Both the position numbers and the translations under genes were made by a program. This document shows positions 51,291-60,333 of a stretch of DNA of 64,000 nt, one piece after another (within the stretch, counting starts at the first letter, position 1; each line of letters opens with the position of its first letter). Origin of the DNA: Blastococcus xanthinilyticus (lineage in GTDB: Bacteria; Actinomycetota; Actinomycetes; Mycobacteriales; Geodermatophilaceae); assembly GCF_008124835.1 (NCBI RefSeq), contig NZ_VNHW01000004.1:1-64000 (forward strand). Reading direction: 5' to 3'. Below the pieces are notes generated by a model. That model saw nothing but the letters and a program-made list of their open reading frames with translations, ran no database searches and was not told where the DNA came from.

Positions 51291-52268
51291 CTAGCCCGGC
51301 AGGTGCGCGGCGACCTCGTCGGCCGCGTCCGCGCCGAAGGCCTCGGCGAAGCGCTCCAGGAAGCTGGCCCGCGGCAGGTCGTACTCCTGGGTGCCGATCA
51401 CCTCGACGGCGGCGGTGGCGACCGCCGAGCCCAGCTGCGTCGACCGCTCGAGCCCCAGACCCCAGGTGCGGCCGGCGATGAACCCGGCCCGCAGGGCGTC
51501 ACCGCCGCCGGTGGGCTCGACCGGCTTGGTCTCGGGTACCGCGATCACCGACAGCGGCTCCTCGCCGGCCCGCCGCACCAGGATCCCCTCGGCGGCGCGG
51601 GTGGTGACCCAGGTGCCGACCCGCGCCAGCACCTCGTCGGCGGTCCAGCCGGTCTTCTGCAGCAGCAGCGCCGCCTCGTACTCGTTGGTGAACAGCAGCT
51701 CCGCGCCGGTGACCAGGTCGCGGATCATCTCGCCGTCGGCCCAGGCCAGCTGCTGGCTGGGGTCGGCGGCGAAGGGGTAGCCGAGGTCCCGGCACTCCTG
51801 GGTGTGGCGCACCATCGCCGTGGGGTCGTTCGGGCCGACGACGACCAGGTCCGGCGCCCCGATCCGGTCGACGACCGGCGCGAGCTCGATCTGCGACGCC
51901 TCGGCCATGGCGCCCGAGTAGAACGACGCGATCTGGTTGTTCGACTGGTCGGTCGTGCACACGAAGCGGGCGGTGTGCTTGAGCTCCGACCAGCGCACGC
52001 TGCGGGTGTCCACCCCGTGCCGGGTCAGCCAGGCGTCGTAGTCGGCGAAGTCGCTGCCGACCGACCCCACCAGCACCGGCGCCAGGCCCAGCAGGCCCAG
52101 CCCGTACGCCATGTTGGCTCCCGCGCCGCCGCGGTGCTGCACCAGGTCGTCGACCAGGAACGACAGCGAGACGTTCTCCATCTGGCCGTCGACGAACTGC
52201 TCGGTGAAGCGGCCGGGGAAGGTCATCAGGTGGTCGGTGGCGATGGAGCCGGTGACGACGACGGGCAC
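51291..52268 (-). CDS. adoK: Adenosine kinase (PfkB family)
   Basis: A 325-residue sugar-kinase fold protein closely similar to M. tuberculosis adenosine kinase: VTGSIATDHLMTFPGRFTEQ at the N-terminus, VSLSFLVDDLVQHRGGAGAN, HTARFVCTTDQSNNQIASFY and the PfkB C-terminal motif PTGGGDALRAGFIAGRTWGL, with catalytic Asp in GGGD. It phosphorylates adenosine in purine salvage. The GTG start has an AGGAG site; TAGGGT at 52324-52329 on the same strand could be its -10. Confidence 0.9.
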   Translation of the reverse strand: MPVVVTGSIATDHLMTFPGRFTEQFVDGQMENVSLSFLVDDLVQHRGGAGANMAYGLGLLGLAPVLVGSVGSDFADYDAWLTRHGVDTRSVRWSELKHTARFVCTTDQSNNQIASFYSGAMAEASQIELAPVVDRIGAPDLVVVGPNDPTAMVRHTQECRDLGYPFAADPSQQLAWADGEMIRDLVTGAELLFTNEYEAALLLQKTGWTADEVLARVGTWVTTRAAEGILVRRAGEEPLSVIAVPETKPVEPTGGGDALRAGFIAGRTWGLGLERSTQLGSAVATAAVEVIGTQEYDLPRASFLERFAEAFGADAADEVAAHLPG

Positions 52269-52382
52269 GGAGGGCTCCTGGGGGACGAACCGGAGGGGAA
52301 CGGCGGGGATCGGGCACGCACACCCTAGGGGCCGGCCCGGGATGCCGCCGTCCCGAGGGCCCTACCTCGTCGCTGAGCCTGG

Positions 52383-53081
52383 TCAGCCGGGGCCGGGAAC
52401 GGTGCCCTGGCCCGGCCCGGACAGCTCGCCGCGCAGCCACCACCCCAGCTGCACGGTGCCCACGGCGCCCAGCGCGACCCCGACGGCCGCGCCGGCGGTG
52501 ACCACGAGGGGGCCGCCCGCGAAGCCGGCCACCTCCAGGCCCGAGACCACCCCTGCCCCGCCGAGGGTGAGGCCGCTCATCGCCACCCGGGTGGGCCGTT
52601 CCCACAGCGAGATCGGGCCGGTGCGGTGCACGCCCGCCTGCCCGGCGCGGGCCCGCAGGTAGTCGGGCAGCCAGCACAGCGCGCCGAAGGAGACGGCCAG
52701 CCAGCCGGGCGCACCGGCGGCCCACAGCGCCGCGGCGTAGGCCGCCTCGGTCAGCCGGTCGACGACGGAGTCGAGCACGAAGCCGCGCTGCGAGGCGCGC
52801 CCGGTGCCGATGGCGAGGGCGCCGTCGAGGCTGTCCAGCAGGCCGGAGAGCCCCACCAGCAGCCCGGCGACGATCAGCCACCCGCCCCCCGCGGCGGCCG
52901 GCGGCACCGCGGCGGCCGCCACCAGCACGCCCGCGGCGGTGGCGGCGACCGGGGGCAGCACGGCCAGCGGCCGGGCGAGGGTGTGCGCCAGCGTCAGCCA
53001 GCCGCGGACCAGCGGGGCCTGCGTGTCGGCGCCGCCGTGCCAGCGCGACCAGGCGGCCAGGTACTCCTCCCGATCGAGCAC
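52383..53081 (-). CDS. CDP-alcohol phosphatidyltransferase family protein
   Basis: A 232-residue membrane protein with about six helices. The family motif DxxDGxxAR...G...D...D is read here as LLDSLDGALAIGTGRASQRG then FVLDSVVDR; all acidic residues are kept but the Arg after the Ala is Ile. Such enzymes transfer a phosphoalcohol from CDP-diacylglycerol or a related donor. The acceptor is unknown, and the missing Arg leaves some doubt about activity. GTG 53081 follows GGAGGAGG and is divergent from the lipase gene by 44 bases. Confidence 0.82.
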   Translation of the reverse strand: MLDREEYLAAWSRWHGGADTQAPLVRGWLTLAHTLARPLAVLPPVAATAAGVLVAAAAVPPAAAGGGWLIVAGLLVGLSGLLDSLDGALAIGTGRASQRGFVLDSVVDRLTEAAYAAALWAAGAPGWLAVSFGALCWLPDYLRARAGQAGVHRTGPISLWERPTRVAMSGLTLGGAGVVSGLEVAGFAGGPLVVTAGAAVGVALGAVGTVQLGWWLRGELSGPGQGTVPGPG

Positions 53082-53125
53082 CGCGCCTCCTCCCGACGTC
53101 CAGCAGCACCAGGGACAGTAGGTGC

Positions 53126-53941
53126 ATGCCCACCGCCGTCCGCCGCCGTGTGCTGCTGATCCTGCTGGCGGGAGCGCTGCTCGGCGCGGTGGCGCTGGCC
53201 GGCGGGCTGCTGGTCGGCGGAGACCGCCCGGCCGCCTCGGTCGCCGGCCCGGCGGCGGCTCCTCCCGCTGCCGTGGAGCCGCCCGGCCCGGTGCTGCTGG
53301 TCCCCGGTTACGGCGGCAACACGGCGTTGCTGGAACCGCTGGCGGAGCGCCTGCGAGGCACCGGCCGGGACGCCTCGGTGGTGGCGCTGCCGGGGAACGG
53401 GACCGGCGACCTGCGTGCCTCCGCCGCCGCGCTCGACGCCGCGGTGTCGGCGGCGCTGGCCCGCACCGGAGGCGGCAGCGTCGACGTCGTGGGCTACTCC
53501 GCCGGCGGCCTGGTCGCCCGGCTCTGGGTCGCCGACGGGCACGCCGACGTCGCCCGCCGGGTGCTCACCCTGGGCGCCCCGCACCACGGCACGGACCTGG
53601 CCCAGCTGGGCGCCCGGCTCGCGCCCGACCGCTGCCCGGATGGCTGCCGGCAGATGCTCCCGGACAGCGAGCTGCTCACCGGGCTCAACGCCGACGAGAC
53701 CCCCGACGGGGTCGACTGGGTGTCGGTGTGGTCGGCGCAGGACCGCGTCGTGACGCCGCCGGACTCCGCCCGCCTGGAGGGCGCGCTCAACCTGACCGTG
53801 CAGTCGGTGTGCGCCGGGCGGGCGGTCAGCCACCAGGAGCTGCCCGGCGACCCGGTGGTGCAGGGCATCGTCGATGCCCAGCTCGGCGCCGGGGAGCCGG
53901 TGGAGCTCACCGCGGACGACTGCACCCGGCTGGGCGGCTGA
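53126..53941 (+). CDS. Secreted or membrane-anchored lipase-like alpha/beta hydrolase
   Basis: A 271-residue hydrolase of the lipase class 2/PGAP1-like kind. A basic N-terminus and helix (VLLILLAGALLGAVALAGG) act as signal or anchor. The catalytic Ser is in VVGYSAGGLVARLW; LLVPGYGGNTALLEPL forms the oxyanion loop and APHHGTDLAQLGARLAP follows. Candidate Asp and His are in VWSAQDRVVTPP and AVSHQELPGDPVV. Cys pairs (CPDGC and late Cys) suggest disulfides outside the cell. GACAGT at 53114-53119 lies 6 bases before the ATG. Confidence 0.82.
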   Translation: MPTAVRRRVLLILLAGALLGAVALAGGLLVGGDRPAASVAGPAAAPPAAVEPPGPVLLVPGYGGNTALLEPLAERLRGTGRDASVVALPGNGTGDLRASAAALDAAVSAALARTGGGSVDVVGYSAGGLVARLWVADGHADVARRVLTLGAPHHGTDLAQLGARLAPDRCPDGCRQMLPDSELLTGLNADETPDGVDWVSVWSAQDRVVTPPDSARLEGALNLTVQSVCAGRAVSHQELPGDPVVQGIVDAQLGAGEPVELTADDCTRLGG

Positions 53942-53946
53942 GGTCC

Positions 53947-53960
53947 GGCTCGCGCGAGCC
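53947..53960. terminator. Palindrome between convergent genes
   Basis: GGCTCGCGCGAGCC, a perfect 14-base palindrome, begins 6 bases after the lipase stop and may serve as its terminator. It abuts the 17-base repeats. Confidence 0.4.
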
Positions 53961-54009
53961 TGTCCCGGCGCGACGCCTGTCCCGGTGCTACGCCTGTCCC
54001 AGCGCGACG
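53959..54009. repeat. Three 17-base tandem repeats at a gene end
   Basis: CCTGTCCCGGCGCGACG, CCTGTCCCGGTGCTACG and CCTGTCCCAGCGCGACG follow each other exactly. The rightmost two cover the last codons and stop of the minus-strand membrane protein gene (53988-54371), so the 3' end of that gene appears to have been duplicated downstream. Confidence 0.75.
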
Positions 54010-54371
54010 ACCAGGCAGCAGCCCGCCAGCGCGAGCGCGACCGGCGTCATGAGCAGCCGCTCCGGGCGGCTACGGGAGATCCCGTTCATCACGACGCCGA
54101 GCGCGAAGTAGCCGGTGAGCACCCAGATGCCCACGCCGGCCACGACGTCGGGCAGGCCGGACAGCACCTCGGCCGCCTGCAGGATCACCACGGCGAAGAA
54201 CGCGTACAGGAGGACGGAGACCGCGCTGCCGACCCGCAGACCCCGCGGCAGCACCTCGTGCTGGCCGCCCCACGCGAACCGCCCCAGCGGGCGGCCGGTC
54301 AGCAGCAGCAGCTGCAGGATGCCGAGAGCGGCGAGCAGGACGCAGGCCAGGACGGCGGCCAGGGTGATCAC
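53988..54371 (-). CDS. Small membrane protein of unknown function
   Basis: A 127-residue protein with four predicted helices: LAAVLACVLLAALGILQLLL, one covering SAVSVLLYAFFAVVILQAAE, one around VVAGVGIWVLTGYFALGVV, and a last VALALAGCCLVVAL. The loops are short (GGQHEVLPRGLRVG; SRSRPERLL). This is a common actinobacterial small-membrane-protein layout; no function is known. GTG 54371 has TAGGCT 6 bases upstream and no ribosome binding site. Confidence 0.78.
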   Translation of the reverse strand: MITLAAVLACVLLAALGILQLLLLTGRPLGRFAWGGQHEVLPRGLRVGSAVSVLLYAFFAVVILQAAEVLSGLPDVVAGVGIWVLTGYFALGVVMNGISRSRPERLLMTPVALALAGCCLVVALGQA

Positions 54372-54377
54372 CGGCGC

Positions 54378-54383
54378 AGCCTA
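54378..54383 (-). promoter_or_regulatory. Putative -10 element for the small membrane protein gene
   Basis: TAGGCT on the minus strand is 6 bases upstream of GTG 54371, the same hexamer and placement as at 39838-39843 and 62227-62232. Confidence 0.45.
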
Positions 54384-54559
54384 TGGTCGGGCACCGGGCT
54401 CGTGACGATCGTGCCGCAGCGACGTGGACCTCGGAACAGCTGCCCCTCCGCGGCGTGGTGGCCCGACCGGTGGAGGGCGGTCACGACCATCCATGGATCT
54501 GTGGACGGCGTGCTGACCTGGGGATTCGTGCTGCGGCCGTCGATGATCGGCGGTATCCT

Positions 54560-54575
54560 TCGTACATGCGTTCGA
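54560..54575. promoter_or_regulatory. Probable LexA SOS box of the DUF222 gene
   Basis: TCGTACATGCGTTCGA differs by one base from the TCGAAC-N4-GTTCGA consensus. It lies 17 bases upstream of the GTG chosen for the DUF222/HNH gene. Several 13E12-type (DUF222) genes of M. tuberculosis are known LexA targets, which supports the call. Confidence 0.65.
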
Positions 54576-54592
54576 CTGGTGGGTGCGGGGCG

Positions 54593-55803
54593 GTGAGCCG
54601 CTTGTCGGCTGCGCTGGACGAGCTGGCCGACGAGGACCTGAGTGGGAAGTTCGGGCCGGAGCTGCTGGAGCAGCTGGGTGGGCTGCTGGTGGCGTCGAAC
54701 CGGCTGTCCGCGGAGGTCGCGCGGGTGGTGCGGGAGTGCGAGGTGACCGGCGCCGCGGAGCACGACGGGCAGAAGACGATGGCCTCCTGGCTGCGCGGGC
54801 ACGCCCGGTTCTCACCGGGTGCGGCGGCGAGGGTGGTGCGCTCGGGTCGGGCGCTGGCCGAGCTGCCGGCGGCGGCGGCAGCGGGTGCGCTGAGCGCGGA
54901 GGCGATCGCGCCGGTCGCGGCGCCGGCCAGCCTCGCCGCCGCCGAGGAGCAGGGCGTGGATGTGGCCGGGGTGGACGCCGCCCTGGCCGAGGTCGCCGCG
55001 GCTCGGCCGCACGCGGAGCTGCGGCAGGTGGTCGAGCACTACCTGGCCCGCCTCGACCCCGACGGCACCGAGCCCGACCCGACCGAGGGCCGGTCGCTGA
55101 CGTTCGCCAGGCACGCCGACGGGTCGCTGTCCTTCCGCGGCGAGCTCGACGCCGTGGGTGGGGAGAAGCTGCAGGCGGCGGTGGAGTCGATCGTGCAGGC
55201 CTCCCGCCCCGCCGGGGACATGCGCACCCGGGCGCAGCAGTCCGCGGATGCGCTGGTGCAGCTGTGCGACAACGCCCTCGCCGCCGGGAACCTGCCGACG
55301 CTGCGGACGGTGAAGCCGCACGTGGTCGTGCGCGTCGACCTCGACGACCTGGTCGACCCCGCCACCGGCCCGGCGCCGCCCGCCTCGGGTTCGGGGCGAC
55401 GATCTCCGCCGCCCGCGCCCGCTGGCTGGCCTGTGACGGCAACGTCACCCGCATCGTCATCGGCCCCGACGGCCAGCCCCTGGACCTCGGCCGCACCCAC
55501 CGCGTCGTGCCCGCCCGCCTGCGGCGGGCCGTCGAGGCACGGGACGGCGGCTGCGTGTTCGCGGGTTGTGACGCCCCCACCCACTGGTGCGACGTCCACC
55601 ACGTCCTGCACTGGGCCGACGGCGGCCAGACCTCCCTGGACAACGCGGGCCTGCTCTGCGAACGGCACCACACCAAGGTCCACCACGGCTTCACCATCGA
55701 ACGAGATACCGCCGGCCGGTGGCACACCTACCGGCCCGACGGCACCGAGATCCTCGTCCTGCCACGCATAGCCGAGCAGCCCGCCTGCTCCCACGCGGGC
55801 TGA
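54593..55803 (+). pseudogene. DUF222/HNH endonuclease (13E12 family), frameshifted
   Basis: The DUF222 part reads from GTG 54593 (VSRLSAALDELADEDLSGKF) to about 55375 (VVVRVDLDDLVDPATGPAPP). The family continues in another frame with LGFGATISAARARWLACDGN, FAGCDAPTHWCDVHHVLHWA and LDNAGLLCERHHTKVHHGF, the HNH nuclease core, to the stop at 55803. One missing base between about 55371 and 55389 explains the break; adding one restores about 403 residues. Either the gene is broken or the sequence lost a base in a C/G-rich run. The ATG at 54566 is rejected as start because it lies inside the SOS box. Confidence 0.82.
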
Positions 55804-55954
55804 CCGGACCGCGCCGTCGGCGCCGGCACCCGTCATGTCAACAGGAGCCGGTCGACCTGCTGTCGCCGGGCTGGACTGCCCGTGCGCGTCGGTCGGCATG
55901 CCTCGTCCGTGCATCTCCGCATGACCCGACCGCGACGGCGGGTACGCCCCGCCC

Positions 55955-56589
55955 ATGGCCCCTCCCCTGAGCGACGCCCTCGTGGTCGACGTCCTGCGCC
56001 GGGTCGACCGGCTGCTCACGCCGCTGGCCACCCGCCTGGGCCGGCCACCGGAACTGCCGCGGCGCGAGCGCGACGAGTGGTGGGCCGAGCAGGTCTCCCG
56101 GGTGGCGGCCGGGGTGTCGGCCGTCCCCCGGCTCGCCGGCAAGCTCGCCGACCTGCTGCCGCTGCAGAACACGGTGGGCACCGCGGCGCAGTCGCTCGTG
56201 GTGCTCGGCGTCGCCGGCGAGCACGGCGTGGAGGCGCCGGCCGAGCGGGTGTCCCTGCTCGCCCGGGTGCTGCTCGACCGGAATCTTCCCGCGGCCGCCG
56301 TCGAGCCGCTGATGACCCGCGAGAAGGGGACCTACGTGCAGGGCGCGCTCGGCCCCCGCGAGGAGCGCCGGGGCGCCAAGGGCGCCGCCCGCACCCTGTG
56401 GCGGGCGGCCCGGCTGCTGAGCCGCATCGACGACGCCCTCGACGCCCGTCCGAAGGGAGGCTACTGGCCCGCGGGCTGTCCAACCTGCCGGTCGTCGGCG
56501 TGGTCGGTGGCTACGCCGCCGAGCGGGTGGCGCTCCGCCGGGCCGCCGGGCGGGCCGCGGACCTGCTGGAGGGCCCGGTCAGTCCGTGA
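55955..56589 (+). pseudogene. Conserved hypothetical protein, frameshifted near its end
   Basis: From ATG 55955 the frame encodes an Ala/Leu-rich helical protein (LSDALVVDVLRRVDRLLTPL; LLPLQNTVGTAAQSLVVLGV) up to LDARPKG near 56459. After that the sensible sequence moves to another frame: GRLLARGLSNLPVVGVVGGY, AAERVALRRAAGRAADLLEG and a stop at 56589. Restoring one base in the AAGGGAGG run would give about 211 residues. The family was not recognised; a loose likeness to EcsC-type proteins is noted only. Its end overlaps metF by 11 bases. Confidence 0.65.
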
Positions 56590-57490
56590 GGTCGGGAGAC
56601 CGGCCGGCGGCGAGGTTCGTGAACACCTCACGCGTCGCCGTCGACCGGTTCATGGTGATGAAGTGGATGCCGGGCACGCCCTCGTCCAGCAGCCGCGAGC
56701 ACAGCTCGGTGGCCACCTCCACCCCGAACGCCCGCACGGCGGCCTTGTCCTCCGGGCGGTCGCCGTCCAGCGCCGCGAAGCGGTCGGCGAGGTCGGCGGG
56801 GAACGCCTGGCCGGACAGCTGCACGATGCGGGTGATCTGCCGGACGTCGGTCACCGGCATCACCCCGGCGATCACCGGCACGTCGCAGCCCCGGGCGGCC
56901 ACCCGGTCGCGCAGCCGCAGGTAGTCCTCGGCGCGGAAGAACATCTGGCTGATCGCGAAGTCGGCCCCGGCCCGGCACTTGGCCACGAACATGTCGATGT
57001 CGGAGTCGAGGTCCGGCGAGCGCGGGTGCCGCTCGGGGAAGGCCGCGACGCCCACGGAGAAGTCGCCCATCGAGCGGATCAGCTCGACCAGCTCCGCGGC
57101 GTACCGCAGGCCCTCGGGGTGCGGCACCCACTCGGCCTGCGGGTCCGCGCCCGGCGGGTCGCCGCGCAGCGCCAGCAGGTTGCGGACGCCGGCCGCGGCC
57201 AGCCGGCTGACCACGTGCCGCAGCTCGGCGACGCTGTGGTCGACGGCGGTCAGGTGCGCCAGCGGGGTCATCGTCGTCTCGGCGGCGATCCGCTCGGTCA
57301 TCGAGACCGTGCCCTCGCGGGTCGACCCGCCCGCGCCGTAGGTCACCGACACGAAGGAGGGGCGCAGCTGCTCGAGCCGGCGCAGCGCCGTCCAGAGCTG
57401 CTCCTCCCCGGCCGTCGTCTTCGGCGGGAAGAACTCGAACGACCAGGTCGGGCGCTCGGTGGCGAGCAGCTCGCGCACGGTCGGGGTCAC
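56579..57490 (-). CDS. metF: 5,10-methylenetetrahydrofolate reductase MetF
   Basis: A 303-residue flavin-dependent TIM-barrel enzyme that makes 5-methyltetrahydrofolate for methionine synthesis. Signatures are [44 protein letters not shown] and [37 protein letters not shown] ends the barrel. The GTG at 57490 is chosen over an upstream ATG at 57556 because [20 protein letters not shown] starts the family sequence and TACCCT lies 8 bases upstream. It corresponds to Rv2172c. Confidence 0.93.
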   Translation of the reverse strand: MTPTVRELLATERPTWSFEFFPPKTTAGEEQLWTALRRLEQLRPSFVSVTYGAGGSTREGTVSMTERIAAETTMTPLAHLTAVDHSVAELRHVVSRLAAAGVRNLLALRGDPPGADPQAEWVPHPEGLRYAAELVELIRSMGDFSVGVAAFPERHPRSPDLDSDIDMFVAKCRAGADFAISQMFFRAEDYLRLRDRVAARGCDVPVIAGVMPVTDVRQITRIVQLSGQAFPADLADRFAALDGDRPEDKAAVRAFGVEVATELCSRLLDEGVPGIHFITMNRSTATREVFTNLAAGRSPDLTD

Positions 57491-57498
57491 GGCAGCCC

Positions 57499-57504
57499 AG
57501 GGTA
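57499..57504 (-). promoter_or_regulatory. Putative -10 element for metF
   Basis: TACCCT on the minus strand is 8 bases before the metF GTG, consistent with a leaderless message; no ribosome binding site intervenes. Confidence 0.45.
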
Positions 57505-57681
57505 CGGGCGCGGGCGGACCCGGCCCGGCGCCGGTCCCCACCGACCGACCCCGCACGGGTGCATCCGGGACCGGACCGGGAGACGAAGAGTCCCGTGACC
57601 CGAGACCGACCGAGTGGAGGAACGATGCAGCGGAGCACCCCGGGAGTCCTGCTCGTGCAGCCGTGCCCCACCGGGTTGGGC

Positions 57682-57687
57682 GATACT
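57682..57687 (+). promoter_or_regulatory. Putative -10 element for the prenyl synthase-carotenoid operon
   Basis: GATACT is 6 bases before ATG 57694. The codons here (TTG, GAT, ACT) would be unusual for this genome if this stretch were coding, which supports its being a promoter. Confidence 0.45.
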
Positions 57688-57693
57688 GGCCCC

Positions 57694-58821
57694 ATGATCG
57701 CCGGGGCGCAGGAGCGCGAGTCCGTCCGCCCCGTGTCCCCGGTGGCCGCCGCCGACCTCGACCGGATCCGCGCCGCCGTGGCCGGCTCGCTCACCGACTT
57801 CCTCGACCAGCAGCGCGCCACACTGGCCGGCATGGACCCCAGCCTGGTCCCGGTGGTCGACGAGGTCTGCGCCGTCGCCGAGGGCGGCAAGAAGCTGCGC
57901 CCGTCGTTCGCCTACTGGGGCTGGCGCGGCGCCCGGGGTCAGGGACCGGGCGGCGGTGAGGACGAGGACGCCGTGCTCCGCGCCGTCGCCGCGCTGGAGT
58001 TCGTGCACGCCAGCGCCCTGGTGCACGACGACGTCATGGACGCCGCCGGCACGCGCCGGGGGCGGCCCACGACGCACATCGGCTTCGCCGACCGGCACAC
58101 CACGCACAACTTCTCCGGCGACCAGGACCTGTTCGGCGTCGGCGCGGCGATCCTGGTGGGCGACCTGGCGCTGGTGTGGTCCGACGAGATGCTCCGCTGC
58201 TCGGGCATCTCCGAGGCGGCGCTGGGCCGCGCCCGCGCCGTCTGGGACACCATGCGCACCGAGGTGACCGCCGGGCAGTACCTCGACCTGCTCCGCGCCG
58301 CCGGCGGGCTCCCGGGCCCCGACGGCGCGCTCACCGTCGCCCGCTACAAGAGCGCCGGGTACACCGTGCAGCGCCCGCTGCAGCTGGGCGTGGCCATCGC
58401 CGGCGCCGGCCCCGCGGTCGTGGAGGCGTGCGCCGCCATCGGCCTCCCGCTCGGTGAGGCGTTCCAGCTGCGCGACGACCTGCTCGGCGTGTTCGGCGAT
58501 CCCGAGGTCACCGGCAAGTCCGCCGATGACGACCTGCGCGAGGGCAAGCAGACCCTGCTGGTGGCCCTCGCCGAGGAGGCCGCGGACGACGCCGGCCGGC
58601 GCCTGCTGCACCAGCTGCTGGGCAACCCCGACGCCGGCGCCGACGAGTTCGAGGCCCTGCGCGAGCTGCTGGTGTCCACCGGCGCCCGCGACCGGGTGGA
58701 GGAGCGCATCACCCGGCGCACCGCCCTCGCCCGGGAGGCCATCGCCGAGGCGCCCATCGCCGACGACGCCCGCGCCGCCCTCGACGCGCTCGCGGTCGCC
58801 GCCACCAGCCGCACCGCCTAG
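57694..58821 (+). CDS. Polyprenyl (geranylgeranyl) diphosphate synthase
   Basis: A 375-residue all-helical prenyltransferase that would supply geranylgeranyl diphosphate to CrtB. The first Asp-rich motif is in [18 protein letters not shown] and the second in [33 protein letters not shown] holds the Lys/Arg for pyrophosphate. ATG 57694 is chosen because the reading from ATG 57625 (which does have GGAGG upstream) includes atypical codons and no family sequence. The gene matches the place of idsA2 (Rv2173) and immediately precedes crtI. Chain length cannot be fixed by eye. Confidence 0.88.
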   Translation: MIAGAQERESVRPVSPVAAADLDRIRAAVAGSLTDFLDQQRATLAGMDPSLVPVVDEVCAVAEGGKKLRPSFAYWGWRGARGQGPGGGEDEDAVLRAVAALEFVHASALVHDDVMDAAGTRRGRPTTHIGFADRHTTHNFSGDQDLFGVGAAILVGDLALVWSDEMLRCSGISEAALGRARAVWDTMRTEVTAGQYLDLLRAAGGLPGPDGALTVARYKSAGYTVQRPLQLGVAIAGAGPAVVEACAAIGLPLGEAFQLRDDLLGVFGDPEVTGKSADDDLREGKQTLLVALAEEAADDAGRRLLHQLLGNPDAGADEFEALRELLVSTGARDRVEERITRRTALAREAIAEAPIADDARAALDALAVAATSRTA

Positions 58822-60333
58822 ATGGGGCTCCGCCAGACGATGCGCCGCGTTCCCGGCCGCACCGACCACGTCGTCGTCGTCGGCGCCGGCCTGGCCGGGC
58901 TGGCCGCCGCCCTCCGGCTGCGCGGCGCCGGCCGCGAGGTGACGCTCGTCGAGCGCGCCGCCGGCCCCGGCGGGCGGGCCGGTCGCGTGGAGCAGTCGGG
59001 GTACGCCCTAGACACCGGCCCCTCGGTCTTCACCGCTCCCGAGATCGTCGCCGACACCCTGGCCGCGGTGGGCGAGCGGCTCGAGGACCGGCTCCCCCTC
59101 CGCCGCCTGGACACCAGCTACCGGGCGCAGTTCGCCGACGGCACCCACCTCGACGTGCACGCCGACCCCGACGCGTTCGCCGCGGAGGTCGCCGCGCTCT
59201 GCGGGCCGGTCGAGGCCGACGCCCTGCGCCGGTACCTGGCCGATCTGGCCGAGCTGTACCGGCTGCAGCTGGACACCTTCATCGACCGCAACCTCGACTC
59301 CCCGCTGGACCTCCTCGGCCCCGAGCTCGTCGCGCTCGCCCGGCGGGGCGGTTTCGGCCGGCTCTCCCGGCACGTCGGGCGGTACTTCGCCGACGACCGG
59401 CTGCGCCGGCTGTTCAGCTTCCAGGCCCTCTACGCCGGGGTCAGCCCGTTCCGGGCGATCGCGGCCTACGCCGTCATCGCCCAGCTCGACATCGGCGCCG
59501 GCGTGTGGCATCCGGCCGGCGGGATCGCGGCGGTGCCCCGCGCCCTGGCCGCGGCGGCCGCCGACGCCGGGGTGGCCGTCCGGTACGGCGCGTCGGTGGC
59601 CGAGCTGTCGACGTCCGGCAACCGGGTGGACGCCGTGGTCCTGGCCGACGGTGAGCGGCTGCCCGCCGACGCCGTCGTCGTCACCACCGACGCCCCGCAC
59701 ACCCTGGTGCCCGGCCTGCGCGGACCGCGGCGGCCGGTCTACTCGCCCTCCTGCGTCGCCCTGCACCTGGGCGTCCGGGCCGAGCTCCCGGGCCAGGCGC
59801 ACCACACGATCAGCTTCGGCCACGCCTGGGAGCAGGTGTTCGACGAGCTGACCCGCGACGGCCGCCCCATGAGCGACCCGAGCCTGCTGATCAGCATGCC
59901 CTCGGTCACCGACCGGAGCCTGGCGCCCGAGGGCGGCCAGGTGCTGAGCGTGGTGGCGCCGACGCCCAACCTGGACCCGCACAGCGGCGGCAACCCCGAG
60001 CTGGACTGGACGGCGCTGGGCCCCCGGTACCGCGAGGAGCTGCTGGCCACGCTGGAGAGCCGCGGGTTCAGCGGGGTCACCGACGCGATCGAGGTGGAGC
60101 ACATGGACACCCCGCTGAGCTGGGCCGCGCAGGGGATGGCCGCCGGCACCCCGTTCGCGCTGGCGCACACGTTCGGCCAGACCGGGCCGTTCCGCACGCC
60201 GACGCTCCCCCGCCGGGGTCCGGAGAACGTGGTGCTGGCCGGCTCCTCGGTGCAGCCCGGGGTCGGCGTCCCGATGGTGCTGATCAGCGGCCGGCTGGCA
60301 GCCGAGCGCATCACCGGGCAGGTCCGCCGGTGA
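58822..60333 (+). CDS. crtI: Phytoene desaturase CrtI
   Basis: A 503-residue FAD enzyme that converts phytoene to lycopene. The FAD loop VVVVGAGLAGLAAALRL starts near residue 17, with ERAAGPGGRAGRVEQSGYAL after it; FSFQALYAGVSPFRAIAAYA, GIAAVPRALAAAAADAGV and the C-terminal LAGSSVQPGVGVPMVLISGR are CrtI signatures. It starts directly after the prenyl synthase stop (TAG ATG). A second ATG at 58840 is possible. Confidence 0.9.
   Translation: MGLRQTMRRVPGRTDHVVVVGAGLAGLAAALRLRGAGREVTLVERAAGPGGRAGRVEQSGYALDTGPSVFTAPEIVADTLAAVGERLEDRLPLRRLDTSYRAQFADGTHLDVHADPDAFAAEVAALCGPVEADALRRYLADLAELYRLQLDTFIDRNLDSPLDLLGPELVALARRGGFGRLSRHVGRYFADDRLRRLFSFQALYAGVSPFRAIAAYAVIAQLDIGAGVWHPAGGIAAVPRALAAAAADAGVAVRYGASVAELSTSGNRVDAVVLADGERLPADAVVVTTDAPHTLVPGLRGPRRPVYSPSCVALHLGVRAELPGQAHHTISFGHAWEQVFDELTRDGRPMSDPSLLISMPSVTDRSLAPEGGQVLSVVAPTPNLDPHSGGNPELDWTALGPRYREELLATLESRGFSGVTDAIEVEHMDTPLSWAAQGMAAGTPFALAHTFGQTGPFRTPTLPRRGPENVVLAGSSVQPGVGVPMVLISGRLAAERITGQVRR

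Noticed and set aside
54566-54592. ATG 54566 as start of the DUF222 gene
   Set aside because: It lies within the probable LexA box; a repressor site inside the coding start is less likely than the GTG at 54593.
57625-57693. ATG 57625 with GGAGG as start of the prenyl synthase
   Set aside because: Possible, but the added 23 codons contain GGA, TTG, GAT and ACT, unlike the rest of the gene, and hold a -10-like GATACT placed for the ATG at 57694.
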